DNA of 64,000 nucleotides from Prevotella sp. (GCA_022771625.1 JALFCW010000082.1:1-64000), one strand, 5' to 3'; positions 1 through 7,809 are shown, counted from the first letter of the stretch. The notes: generated by a model from the letters alone, not told the origin. Translations and numbers: made by a program.

Positions 1-3
1 CCT

Positions 4-537
4 TCACTTGCGGCCATAGGCATTCATCAAATAAGAGAATTCCGTTGACGCCCGGAAGCAGGGGCAGGCCTTAGGTGTGGCACCGGGCATCTCGTTATGA
101 CCACGGATGACGGCCTTGGGGAACTTCTGCTTTAACTCGATAAGGAGCTTGACGAGGGAGCCGCGCTGGGCTATGGTGCGGGTGTCTTTGGGTTTGCCGT
201 TGGTGTCGAGACCGCCTTCATAGCAGATGCCGATGGAACAGCGGTTGAAGGGGCGGCAATGAGCGCCTACCTCGTTAAGGCGACGGTGCTGGGTGACGGT
301 GCCGTCCTTGCGGATGTAGAAGTGATAACCGACGTCGATGAAGCCACGTTGCAGGTGGTCGTGCTTGAGTTGCTCGGGGGTGTAGTCACGGTCCTCACGC
401 GTTGCGGAGCAGTGGATAATGAGGTAACTGACGGAGTCAGGACTCATGAACATACCGGGCTCAACGGTAGTGAGGAGATCGTCCTCGGTGGCGACCTGGT
501 CGCCACCGATGGAAAGAGGGAATGTTTCTTGGATCAT
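4..537 (-). CDS. N-acetylmuramoyl-L-alanine amidase, T7-lysozyme type
   Basis: This 177-residue protein is a zinc amidase that would cut the lactyl-peptide bond of peptidoglycan. The zinc ligands are visible as His in LIIHCSAT (about residue 42), His in RGHNEMPGA (about 147) and Cys in KACPCF (about 159), and the family signature VGYHFYIRKDGT lies between them. The first 35 residues are variable and there is no signal peptide, so export would need help from phage lysis or cell damage. It is the last gene of a minus-strand cassette after the primase-helicase, DUF4248, HU-like and smalltalk genes. Amidases of this type next to HU-like and smalltalk genes are common in Bacteroidota, but their job there is not established. 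Start and stop are both inside the window. Confidence 0.9.
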   Translation of the reverse strand: MIQETFPLSIGGDQVATEDDLLTTVEPGMFMSPDSVSYLIIHCSATREDRDYTPEQLKHDHLQRGFIDVGYHFYIRKDGTVTQHRRLNEVGAHCRPFNRCSIGICYEGGLDTNGKPKDTRTIAQRGSLVKLLIELKQKFPKAVIRGHNEMPGATPKACPCFRASTEFSYLMNAYGRK

Positions 538-585
538 AGATTACTAAGATTAAGAATGTTAATACTGTGTTACAGTCTTGCTGTC

Positions 586-699
586 TTACAGTCTTGACAT
601 GCAAGACGTGATGCAGAAAAGACTTGCAATCGTTGTGATGATGGTCATCACAGCGTTGAAGATTTCTTGAGCTGTGGGCTTTCTTTTTAAAAACGACAT
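586..699 (-). CDS. smalltalk-family peptide, 37 aa
   Basis: This 37-codon gene starts MSFLKRKPTAQEIF and ends ITSCMSRL. It has a basic N-terminus, one hydrophobic stretch and a C-terminal Thr-Ser-Cys that looks like a lipobox. The size, the single hydrophobic helix, the late SC motif and the position 48 bases before the amidase gene match the very small Bacteroidota proteins that databases call smalltalk. A second member lies at 51652-51762. The function is unknown. A short membrane peptide that could act with the amidase, like a holin or lipoprotein partner, is only a guess. Confidence 0.8.
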   Translation of the reverse strand: MSFLKRKPTAQEIFNAVMTIITTIASLFCITSCMSRL

Positions 700-1441
700 T
701 TTACAAATTTCTTTTTAGAATTCTTATAATACAATATACCTCTATTTCTCCTAAAAGGAGAAGGGAGGGGACTATTCTTTTCGAAAACTCCCCCGTCCCC
801 TCTTAACCTGAAGAGGGGCTCCACCGCTTTCCCCTAAATCCCCTTTCCCCTCAGGGTACAGGGGACTTAACCGGTAAACCGGCTGTTCTGTACTCGCAAA
901 CAAGCTTTAACTGCGTTGATTTTCGGCTGCGCTCGGCAGAGCATTCAAGCGAGCTTGATGCTTTGCTCTCGCTGGCACGAAAATTCGCCCCCTTCGGGGT
1001 TGCTCGTAGAATTTAACGCAACATAGTTGCGATTATCTATGCGCCGAGGGCGCGGCTACGCACAGCTTATTGGGTATAGGGCTGACTACAAAGCAAACTA
1101 AGCAGCGAACTTGCGCAAGCAAGCCGTAACCACGAAGTGCCGTGGATAATTTCTATGCGGAGCCAAAAGCCGTGACTTTGAAAAAGCCGTGGATTTCCGT
1201 GCCAAAAATTCACCCAGTGGTATCCGCATACCTCGGTATCCGCATGGGCGCCCTCGGCGCTTGGATAATCGCAACTCTGTTGCGTAGATAATCACGAGCA
1301 ACCCCGCAGGGGCGAGAGCTTGTTTGCGAGTACAGGCCCGGCCGGCCAGGCTTTAAGTCCTCCACTCCTGAGGAGGGGAGGATTTCGGAGGGAAGGTGGA
1401 ACCTCTCCTAGCAGGAGAGGACGGGTGAGGTAGAAAAAATG
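700..1441. repeat. Intergenic repeat mosaic with large nested inverted repeat
   Basis: This gene-free stretch is built from repeats. C-rich and G-rich tracts near 750-860 and 1350-1435 face each other. An 18-base perfect inverted pair lies at 889-906 and 1317-1334 (TGTACTCGCAAACAAGCT and its complement). Just inside, about 75 bases at 980-1056 pair imperfectly with 1242-1312; both arms carry the sequence GCGCCGAGGGCGC in opposite orientation. The centre, about 1091-1203, is an inverted copy of an element also found at 56240-56354. A 67-codon open frame at 1098-1301 on the minus strand consists entirely of this repeat and is not called a gene. Confidence 0.85.
1091..1203 (-). repeat. Dispersed GGCACGG element, copy 1
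   Basis: Read on the minus strand, this begins GGCACGGAAATCC and continues with GGCTTTTTCAAAG, GGCTCCGCAT, CACGGCACTTCGTG and TACGGCTTGCTTG, in the same order as the copy at 56240-56354. The two copies differ by scattered substitutions and a few small gaps. No coding frame is shared between them. Confidence 0.85.
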
Positions 1442-2011
1442 TTATTCGTAGTAACCACCTCCATCTTCGCTAGAGCCGGGGTCGGTGGTGTCAGAGCCTG
1501 AGCCTGAACCTGAGCCGCTGCCAGAGCCGGGATCAGTGGTGTCAGTACCTGAACCTGAACCGGGATCTGTGGTGTCAACGACAGAATCGGCGGGGATGGT
1601 ACCGTTGTACTTAACAAGCGTGATCTTGTCGGGCAAGAGGTCGTAGATGCGCTTGCTGTTGATGATCTTGAACGACGGCGTGAAGCTCGGCACAAGTCCC
1701 TGAATGAGCTTCGCATTCGCCTCCTTCTCGGTCTTCGCCGTACCGGTAGTGATGAAACGGATGGTGAGGTTGCCAAAACCCAAGAGCTGGATGCTGTAGC
1801 CCTTCTTGAGGTTCTCCTTGACGTAATACGCGTAGCGGTCAAGCACGTTCTTAACATCTCCAGGAGTAGCTGACGACTCAGCAGCAATCTGGTTGGCGAC
1901 GTCCTCGGAGGTCAGAATACCGTAGCTGACGGGTGACACACTGTACACGGTCTTTGGGTTCTCCTTGTCGAACATCACCGTGCGCTTGGTAACTTTGTAT
2001 GCTTTAGGCAT
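1442..2011 (-). CDS. HU-family DNA-binding protein with Gly/Ser/Asp tail
   Basis: The start chosen is the ATG at 2011, giving 189 residues beginning MPKAYKVTKRTVMF; the frame is open further upstream, but through C-rich leader sequence. Residues 1 to about 130 are an HU-like domain of the diverged Bacteroidota type, with the beta-arm region around LLGFGNLTIRF. From about residue 145 the protein becomes a low-complexity tail of Asp-Thr-Thr-Asp-Pro-Gly and Gly-Ser repeats ending in EDGGGYYE. The HU-like protein at 50877 has a tail of the same kind and the same last eight residues. A nucleoid or replication accessory role for the neighbouring primase-helicase is an inference. Confidence 0.85.
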   Translation of the reverse strand: MPKAYKVTKRTVMFDKENPKTVYSVSPVSYGILTSEDVANQIAAESSATPGDVKNVLDRYAYYVKENLKKGYSIQLLGFGNLTIRFITTGTAKTEKEANAKLIQGLVPSFTPSFKIINSKRIYDLLPDKITLVKYNGTIPADSVVDTTDPGSGSGTDTTDPGSGSGSGSGSGSDTTDPGSSEDGGGYYE

Positions 2012-2163
2012 GATATATAAGCCCCCCACTAACTCCCCCGAAGGGGAGAACAAGATTACTAATACTCAATACCGGCAGGGCCTCAGTGGTATAGGGGTCA
2101 GTCTTTAGGCGTTGACCCTGCAGGTGTTTCAATCTTCAACCTTCAATTTTCAATTTTCACACT

Positions 2164-2172
2164 GCAAAGGTA
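2164..2172 (-). promoter_or_regulatory. Probable -7 box for the HU-like gene
   Basis: On the minus strand this reads TACCTTTGC, matching the Bacteroidota -7 consensus TAnnTTTG. The -33 element is unclear; an ATTG lies 16 bases upstream. It would give a leader of about 150 bases before the ATG at 2011. Confidence 0.45.
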
Positions 2173-2243
2173 CAACAAATAAAAATAGCAATGGTGCAAG
2201 TTGGGTCTTCTTGGGTCTTTCCATCGTGTTGCGGTATTATACC

Positions 2244-2387
2244 GCAATCACTTGCCAACTGAACAGGGCATTCACTTGCCAACTGAATAGGGCAATCACT
2301 TCCCAACTGAATACGGCAATCAGTTGCATACTGAATAGGGCAATCAGTTAGGAACTGAATAGAGCATTCAGTTGACAACAGAATCAG
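2244..2387. repeat. Six tandem 24-bp repeats
   Basis: Six consecutive 24-base units, each of the form GCAATCA-CTTGCCA-ACTGAATAGG with substitutions, run from one base after the DUF4248 stop codon towards the HU-like gene promoter. Because 24 is a multiple of three, both strands stay open: the minus strand would read Cys-Pro-Ile-Gln repeats and the plus strand Cys-Gln-Leu-Asn repeats. Neither frame has a convincing start, so no gene is called. Confidence 0.85.
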
Positions 2388-2388
2388 G

Positions 2389-2586
2389 TTATGGGTCTCC
2401 GAGATACTCCATGATGATTCTCACCTGTTTCGCAGTCAGGTTGATCTTATGCCTGTAAGGGATATTAAGTTCATCCAATGCCTTAATCAAGTCAGGGCAG
2501 TTGTCAATCCATCGGAGCAACGCCTTCACCGCTGCGCGCGGCGAACTCTCCGGGAAATACTTCATTGCTAAATCTCTTCGCTTCAC
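2389..2586 (-). CDS. DUF4248 family small protein
   Basis: This 65-residue protein starts at GTG because an in-frame TAA lies three codons upstream and the first ATG is at codon 8. The core, with AVKALLRWIDNCPDLIKAL and LTAKQVRIIMEYLG, matches DUF4248, a Bacteroidota family usually found beside VirE-type primase-helicases and HU-like proteins. Its N-terminus is several residues shorter than I would expect, and an eight-base T run abuts the start, so slippage or erosion of the 5' end is possible. The function is unknown; a small helical DNA- or protein-binding factor is plausible. Confidence 0.75.
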   Translation of the reverse strand: MKRRDLAMKYFPESSPRAAVKALLRWIDNCPDLIKALDELNIPYRHKINLTAKQVRIIMEYLGDP

Positions 2587-2592
2587 TTTTTT

Positions 2593-2640
2593 TTAAATTA
2601 GGGATTAGGAATTAGGGATTAGGAATTAGGGATTAGAAAA
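2593..2640. repeat. Array of TTAGGGA / TTAGGAA units
   Basis: Alternating 7-base units TTAGGGA and TTAGGAA occur in tandem directly upstream of the DUF4248 gene. It is one of many short-unit arrays in intergenic DNA of this window. Confidence 0.8.
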
Positions 2641-2790
2641 TTGAGCATTCAATAATCAGTGGTGACAGGGTGACACTATATAATATAACTTTTTCTAAAA
2701 AAATAAATTCGGTTATTAATAATAACGCAATTTACGTTTTGAGGACTTTTTATAATATTAAGTGTCACCCTGTCACCCGACGACTATATA

Positions 2791-4881
2791 TCAGAAGGGC
2801 ATCGGCTCCGGAACATCATCAGGCAGGCGACTGTCAATCTCGTTGGCAGGGCGCTCTGCCACCTTCCAGAAACGACCTTTCTTGGTGCGCACCTGCTCAT
2901 AGCCCAATTCCGACAAGGCAATGCCAATCTTCGTGGGACTAACCTTGAGATACGGGGCAAAGCGGGCTGCAATCTTCGAGGCAGTCAAATACTTAGTCTC
3001 AGATTCAGTGCGCGGGATGTTGTAGAAAGTGATGATCAGTTCGGTGGCAGGGTCAGGAGTCAGGAAATCCCGGTTGCGCTCATTGAGCCGTTGTATCTCC
3101 GTGTCGTTGAGCCAATATCGCTCGCCGCTGCGGATGAGAGCAAGAGCCTGGGCATACATTCCCTCGTATGGGATGTTGGCAGTCCACGGGTCGTCGATAT
3201 GCTCGATGACAAACGGCAGCCAACGGCGGTTACCCGTCATGTCTGTTAGGAAAGAAGGATTGTTGCCCGTAGCGCATAGCGAGGCCACACGTGCCAGGTG
3301 CATCTTGTGTCGGCCGTAGAACGGTCGCTCCTTCACCTTGGGTTGAGTGGTGAAAGCCTTGAGTTGGTTCACCTCCTTGGTGGTCATCGAGTCAATCTCC
3401 TCAAGCGAGATAAGGATGTTTTCGGCAAGCATGAAGTTATCGTCGCGATTAAGCTGATAGGAGTTGTTCTTAGTGGTGTAGTATTCACGCAGATGTGGCG
3501 GCAGTATATGCAGCATAAACGACGACTTGTATGTGCCCTGAGCTCCGATGAAGGTGAGAATCTGATGATTCACCACCTTAGGGTCGAGCACCGAAGCCAC
3601 CATCGCCAGAAACCAGCAGCGAGTGTAGAAATGGAAGTCATCCGATGAAGTATCTTTACAATGCACCATCGAGAAGAACTGCCGGATATAATCAGTCGTT
3701 TCATCCCATTCAGGCAGGGAATTGATCCATGAGATAAAAGGATGATAGTCGGGCACAAAGTCAGATCCGAGGATGTTGTTGATAACCAGAGTGTCGGTAT
3801 TCACACCGTCGTTCTGCATATTGCGCCATAGGGAGTTGACAAAGTGATCATCGATTACCTTGAAGATTGAAGATTGAATATTGAATTGCTGCGCATGGGC
3901 ATCTTCAACTTTCAACCTTCGATATTCCAGTTGATTGCTCAGCAAGTTGCGCTTGATCTCATAGCGTTCCCTGATATAGCTCTCCACCTCAGCCACAGTG
4001 GCGCGTCGGTTCTTGGATACAGAGAGTGTGTTGTGCTCGTCGGAATACTTCTGATACACATTTTTCACAATGTTATCAATATCGCCCCTATGAGTAGCGT
4101 CGTAGTCCTCGAAGTTAGCCTTCGCCCACTGGATACACTCCGCCTGCGACACCCCGTAGCGGTTCATCTGATATATGCAGCTCGACACATACTTGTTGCG
4201 ATACCCCTCGGTATATGTAATACCTTGTCCCTCAACAAATTGCCTCACCTTGTCCCCGATAGAAGACGGTTTGGGCGGCCTACCGGCACCCTTTCCCTTG
4301 CGGGCAGACTTAGTGTCGAGCGAGTAGTTGATCTTAAGACGCTTGGCAAGAGGGTTGTATAATACATGAGGATCCCAAGCTAGTCCGCACACCCGGGTAT
4401 TTGATATGCACTGGGCGTCATAGTCGAGATCGACGAGATTCTTGTAGTGCTCATTCACCGTCAGCCATGCCGCATTATAGTTCTTCTCGGTCACCTCGCC
4501 CTCCACAGAGGCGATAACCCGCAGTCCGCAGCCCGAGATAGTAGTGTAGCACACACGGGTATGCTTGTCGTTGTTGATAAAGCGGATGGCTTGCGCCATT
4601 TTGTCGGCAGGCACATGGTCGAAGTCAACCATGAACGTCCCGGTGTAGGCGCGTATATTCTCTTTGCCACGCCCACCTTCAAGGACGGCTTGGCATACGA
4701 TACCTGGGCACGACTGCTTAATACGAGTCATTAAGGCTTTGTCCGACTCAGCAGCCGCCCTTCTATACATCTCCGTTTTCTCTCGGAGATAGTCACCACG
4801 GATGGTAGTCACCATCGTCTCACACGAAATGTCCTCCGGTGTGGTGGAGCGGAGGGTGGTGAAGTAGGTAATATTGTTCAT
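2791..4881 (-). CDS. BT4734/VirE-type primase-helicase protein
   Basis: The start chosen is the ATG at 4881 (696 aa), because a promoter-like pair TTTG-N19-TATTTTCGC at 4919-4888 lies between it and the more upstream frame start. The N-terminal third matches the BT4734-like/VirE N-terminal domain (MVDFDHV near residue 85, then TTISGCGLRVIASV), probably primase-related. The C-terminal half is a VirE-type P-loop ATPase with Walker A GAQGTYKSS near residue 448 and Walker B-like ILISLEEID about 45 residues later. It would act in DNA replication of a mobile or satellite-like element. At about residues 319-340 the sequence is encoded by a GATTGAA-type repeat array that has entered the gene in frame. 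It heads the minus-strand cassette. Confidence 0.85.
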   Translation of the reverse strand: MNNITYFTTLRSTTPEDISCETMVTTIRGDYLREKTEMYRRAAAESDKALMTRIKQSCPGIVCQAVLEGGRGKENIRAYTGTFMVDFDHVPADKMAQAIRFINNDKHTRVCYTTISGCGLRVIASVEGEVTEKNYNAAWLTVNEHYKNLVDLDYDAQCISNTRVCGLAWDPHVLYNPLAKRLKINYSLDTKSARKGKGAGRPPKPSSIGDKVRQFVEGQGITYTEGYRNKYVSSCIYQMNRYGVSQAECIQWAKANFEDYDATHRGDIDNIVKNVYQKYSDEHNTLSVSKNRRATVAEVESYIRERYEIKRNLLSNQLEYRRLKVEDAHAQQFNIQSSIFKVIDDHFVNSLWRNMQNDGVNTDTLVINNILGSDFVPDYHPFISWINSLPEWDETTDYIRQFFSMVHCKDTSSDDFHFYTRCWFLAMVASVLDPKVVNHQILTFIGAQGTYKSSFMLHILPPHLREYYTTKNNSYQLNRDDNFMLAENILISLEEIDSMTTKEVNQLKAFTTQPKVKERPFYGRHKMHLARVASLCATGNNPSFLTDMTGNRRWLPFVIEHIDDPWTANIPYEGMYAQALALIRSGERYWLNDTEIQRLNERNRDFLTPDPATELIITFYNIPRTESETKYLTASKIAARFAPYLKVSPTKIGIALSELGYEQVRTKKGRFWKVAERPANEIDSRLPDDVPEPMPF
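3860..3925. repeat. GATTGAA-type array inside the primase-helicase gene
   Basis: The plus strand shows TTGAAGATTGAAGATTGAA, then an opposed TTCAACTTTCAACCTTC tract about 25 bases later. The same units form the intergenic arrays near 10180 and 13120. Here they are translated in frame as a polar linker. Confidence 0.75.
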
Positions 4882-4887
4882 AACACT

Positions 4888-4919
4888 GCGAAAATATAAC
4901 ATATTATTGACATAACAAA
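4888..4919 (-). promoter_or_regulatory. Promoter of the primase-helicase gene
   Basis: On the minus strand TTTG (4919-4916) is followed after 19 bases by TATTTTCGC (4896-4888), close to the Bacteroidota -33/-7 pattern. The -7 box ends only seven bases before the chosen ATG, so the transcript would have almost no leader. Confidence 0.55.
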
Positions 4920-5010
4920 ATATGAGTTTTAACACATTCCCACCGATGCTCACTATAGTGAAAGTCGCGGGAAAAGGTTAAATAATTTACGTTTAATTAA
5001 ATTTATTTAT

Positions 5011-5277
5011 ATGGAAATCAGCAATGAAAAGTTTGGAATGCTCCTCAAGGAGGCAGCATCCGAGGCAGGCAGGCGGAGAGGCATCTCTGTTGCCCGCACA
5101 CTTATCGATGAGGGAGTAGTGGGTTCCACATCATCTCTCAGCTGATTGTATAATGGTCAGTCGAAAGATGACGAAAAGTATGTAACTGTGATGCAGAAAA
5201 TAATTGACCTTTTGCCCTCCCGGCACAGGGATCATTATTACTCTGAAATCGGCAAAATCGTATTAAGGATACAATGA
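5011..5277 (+). pseudogene. Small gene interrupted by an in-frame TGA
   Basis: An ATG at 5011 opens 44 codons (starting MEISNEKFGMLLKEA) that end at TGA 5143-5145. The same frame then continues open for 43 codons (starting LYNGQSKDDEK) to a second TGA at 5275-5277, which overlaps the ATG of the sugar transferase as ATGA. Both halves have ordinary codon use and charge, so this looks like one 88-codon gene broken by a nonsense codon and once translationally coupled to the transferase. I do not recognise the family. Alternatives are a genuine 44-residue gene with an unrelated downstream frame, stop readthrough, or a sequencing error. Confidence 0.55.
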
Positions 5278-6446
5278 TAGGACTAAGGAAACTGAGACGT
5301 ACATTCCAGTGGGAGCCGGACATACCGTCCGACTACACTGAGAAGGGCGTGGAAAAGGGAGCGAAGCTCTCGGACGGTTTTATCGACAATCCCGACCTAA
5401 GACTCTTCTTCTACGCCACTCACGAGATGTCGCTCAACGACACTCTCAGGTGGGTGGGTGAGCACAGGAGGGAGATGTCGGAGAGAGTGACTGCCATCGA
5501 CACCGACCGTGGCTCTGACATCGAGGCACTGAAAGACTGTCGGCTGAATCTATTGATTCACGAGCGCTCGCTCAATACCGTGCGCCATCTCAATACGCTG
5601 CTCAACCGCAGCAATGAGGTGCTGGACAATGGGGGATATATATGGTGTCATGCGCGCACTGCCGTGCTCAAGCGCCGTCTCATCCTCAAGAAATATCCGT
5701 GGGGAGTGAGTCATTTGGTTTTTGCCCTGCATTTCATGTGGCACAGGGTGATTCCCAAACTGAATCTCACGAAGAGTATTTACTTCGGGATTACTAAGGG
5801 GCGGAGTCGCACCTACAATCGCGTGGAGGTGCTGGGCAGAATGTACAGGGCTGGCTTTGAGGTTGTTGACGAGGAGTTTCGCCATGGTGAGTTCTTTGTG
5901 CTCGCCCGCAAGTTCCGTGCACCGATATGGGATGATGTTCCGTCGGGCTCACCGCTCATCAAGTTGCGTCGTGTGGGCAAGGACCGTAAGCTCATCGGAG
6001 TGTATAAGTTGCGCACTATGTACAGCTATTCAGAATATCTGCAGCCCTATATCTACGAGCACAACCATCTTGCCAAGGGAGGCAAATTTGCCGACGACTA
6101 TCGTGTCACTCCTTGGGGCCGTTGGATGCGCAAGTTATGGATTGACGAGTTGCCGATGATATGGAATGTCGTCCGTGGCGACCTCAAGCTCGTTGGTGTG
6201 CGTCCCCTTTCGCGCCACTACTTTAGCCTCTATTCTCCCGAGATGCAGGATTTGCGCACCCAGGTGAAGCCGGGACTGCTGCCACCGTTCTATTATGACA
6301 AACAGACACCGAAGACCATTGACGAGGTGCAAGCTTCGGAGCGCAGATATGTAGAAGCGTGCCTCAAACATCCTGTTCTCACCGACATCCGCTATTTCTT
6401 CGGCACGATATTGAACATCCTATTCCGTGGCAAGAGGTCGAAGTGA
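5274..6446 (+). CDS. Bacterial sugar transferase (polyisoprenyl-phosphate glycosyl-1-phosphate transferase)
   Basis: This 390-residue protein would move a sugar-1-phosphate onto undecaprenyl phosphate to begin a surface glycan. The catalytic family domain is at about 235-385, with KLRTMY, the DELPMIWNVVRGDLKLVGVRP block and a C-terminal KPGLLPPFYYDKQ region. The N-terminal 230 residues are not the usual multi-spanning region: they are soluble-looking and contain a small Rossmann-like stretch (RTYNRVEVLGRMYRAGFEVVDEE). The ATG overlaps the stop of the interrupted small gene upstream. It is the first recognisable gene of the eroded polysaccharide locus. Confidence 0.85.
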   Translation: MIGLRKLRRTFQWEPDIPSDYTEKGVEKGAKLSDGFIDNPDLRLFFYATHEMSLNDTLRWVGEHRREMSERVTAIDTDRGSDIEALKDCRLNLLIHERSLNTVRHLNTLLNRSNEVLDNGGYIWCHARTAVLKRRLILKKYPWGVSHLVFALHFMWHRVIPKLNLTKSIYFGITKGRSRTYNRVEVLGRMYRAGFEVVDEEFRHGEFFVLARKFRAPIWDDVPSGSPLIKLRRVGKDRKLIGVYKLRTMYSYSEYLQPYIYEHNHLAKGGKFADDYRVTPWGRWMRKLWIDELPMIWNVVRGDLKLVGVRPLSRHYFSLYSPEMQDLRTQVKPGLLPPFYYDKQTPKTIDEVQASERRYVEACLKHPVLTDIRYFFGTILNILFRGKRSK

Positions 6447-6514
6447 AATAATGAGAAAAATGAGAGTATTTATCTCATTAGTCAAGGATAAAAGAGATAA
6501 ATTATCGAATAAAG

Positions 6515-6547
6515 TTTGGCAGATTCGGAAATAATGCTTATCTTTGC
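6515..6547 (+). promoter_or_regulatory. Promoter of the Panacea toxin-antitoxin operon
   Basis: TTTG at 6515-6518 is followed after 20 bases by TATCTTTGC at 6539-6547, an excellent Bacteroidota -33/-7 pair. Transcription would start near 6555, about 20 bases before the ATG at 6576. Confidence 0.75.
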
Positions 6548-6575
6548 AGCGACTTTCAGAAAATAGATAAAGATT

Positions 6576-7115
6576 ATGGCGAATATATATCAGAAATTCA
6601 AGAAGGATAAACTTAAGGAAGTTATCCTTTACATACTTGAAAAAACAGGTGACATCAGCTATTATCAGTTGATGAAGATATTGTTTTGTTCTGAAAGGGT
6701 AAACCTTGTAGCTTGTGGAGATCAGATAACAGACTTGAAATTTCAAGCTCGTCAGCATGGACCTGTTCCAAATGAGCTTTATTCTGAAATCACCAAGGCG
6801 CAGGATGGCAATGACAGCGATTTGAACGGAATAGTGGAAATAATGGACAAATATACATTACATGCCTTGAGAAAGTCAAATCGTGATTACCTTTCTGTCA
6901 CAGATATGGAATCTATCGATAAAGGAATAAATGAACTAAACGGCAAAACGTATGAAGAGGTGGAGTCGTATCTTCATGACGATGTATATAATCGCGTTAT
7001 GAAAAGTAAGCGTCGTGTTTATTCCCTGATAGATATTGCTGAGTCAGGTAACGCCTCTGATTCCATGAAAAACTATATTCTGGAAAATCAGTCTATCTCT
7101 ATGTCTCTTATGTAG
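6576..7115 (+). CDS. Panacea-domain (DUF4065/SocA-like) antitoxin
   Basis: This 179-residue protein carries the Panacea/DUF4065 domain over about residues 8-130, recognisable from SYYQLMKILFCSER near the start followed by KFQARQHGPVPNELYSEI. Panacea domains serve as antitoxins for many unrelated toxins in PanAT pairs. It has its own promoter at 6515-6547 and is followed nine bases later by a 138-residue gene, the usual two-gene layout. The insertion between two polysaccharide genes and the lower GC content than its neighbours suggest the pair was acquired separately. The antitoxin role is inferred from family and context. Confidence 0.75.
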   Translation: MANIYQKFKKDKLKEVILYILEKTGDISYYQLMKILFCSERVNLVACGDQITDLKFQARQHGPVPNELYSEITKAQDGNDSDLNGIVEIMDKYTLHALRKSNRDYLSVTDMESIDKGINELNGKTYEEVESYLHDDVYNRVMKSKRRVYSLIDIAESGNASDSMKNYILENQSISMSLM

Positions 7116-7124
7116 TATCATAGT

Positions 7125-7541
7125 ATGGGAAATTGTAAGACCACAGTAGAAATAGGTGATATTTTCCTAATAAAGGCAAACGAAGAAAATGGCATTACTC
7201 CAAAATATGGCGATTTGTATCGCCCAAAGTTCTTTATTGTTATGGGAAAGGCTCCTGACGGCTCTATATATGGATGTGTCCATTTTAATTCAGATCTAAA
7301 TCGTGAATACATAGCACCAGGCTATGAAGAGTTCTATCTGCCTATATCAGATAAGGAGTATTCATTCTTGGACCATGATAGTTATATAGATTGTGTGAAG
7401 TTGAAAGTCGCATCAGAGTCGAAATTACTATCTGGCATATTTATGGGGCAGATAAAACAAATACATTACAATGCGATTAAGCAAAAAGTGTGTTTGAGTC
7501 CGAGAAATGAATCATTGTTCTTAAGGATGTTAGGGTTGTAG
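7125..7541 (+). CDS. Putative toxin partner of the Panacea antitoxin
   Basis: This 138-residue protein follows the Panacea gene by nine bases and shares its promoter. The N-terminal pattern VEIGDIFLIKA, then YRPKFFIVMGKA, and later DHDSYIDCVKLK resembles the SH3-like barrel of PemK/MazF-type toxins, which are ribosome-independent mRNA cleavers. I see no exact MazF active-site motif, so the fold assignment is tentative. It could instead be a different toxin class used by Panacea pairs. There is no signal peptide or membrane segment. Confidence 0.55.
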   Translation: MGNCKTTVEIGDIFLIKANEENGITPKYGDLYRPKFFIVMGKAPDGSIYGCVHFNSDLNREYIAPGYEEFYLPISDKEYSFLDHDSYIDCVKLKVASESKLLSGIFMGQIKQIHYNAIKQKVCLSPRNESLFLRMLGL

Positions 7542-7589
7542 CTTGCAAATTTTTATTTTGTTGTAAAAACAGAAGGTATGTCCTGATAT

Positions 7590-7772
7590 ATTTTTAAAGT
7601 TCTGTAAGGACGACATAGCACATGGTGTAAACCCTGTGTAGGGTGGTTATATTTCTCTCCCCGTCCCCCGCGCGCCTTTAGCGCGCGGGGGACGGGGGAG
7701 GGGGAAGAGCTATTCGTAGATAGGGCTCACGCCCTATCCTGACTTATGCCGTCCTTACAGGACTATATTCTG
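7590..7772. repeat. 200-bp palindromic intergenic element, copy 1
   Basis: The element has a central GC-rich hairpin (7657-7675 with 7681-7700, loop around TTTA). It is flanked on the left by GTAAGGACGACATAGC and a GGTGTAAACCCTGTG motif, and on the right by AGGGCTCACGCCCTAT and TTATGCCGTCCTTACAGG. The copy at about 37690-37885 carries the same modules in inverted order. The copy separates the toxin gene from the DUF354 gene. Confidence 0.8.
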
Positions 7773-7809
7773 AATTTTTATTTTTGTTTAATTATATAAA
7801 TCTTTGATT

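Noticed and set aside
1098-1301. 67-codon frame on the minus strand
   Set aside because: It is made entirely of the inverted-repeat and GGCACGG element, and the matching copy at 56240 does not keep the frame.
1408-1887. 159-codon frame on the minus strand overlapping the HU-like gene
   Set aside because: It is a second frame of the same strand inside the HU-like gene, rich in Arg/Ser/Pro, with no family signature.
5143-5145. UGA read as selenocysteine or as a sense codon
   Set aside because: No selenocysteine insertion hairpin or selenium genes are seen, and other genes here use TGA as a normal stop (for example the overlapping ATGA stops).
7590-7809. Invertible capsule promoter
   Set aside because: The palindromic element lacks Bacteroidota promoter boxes between the arms, and no invertase gene is near.
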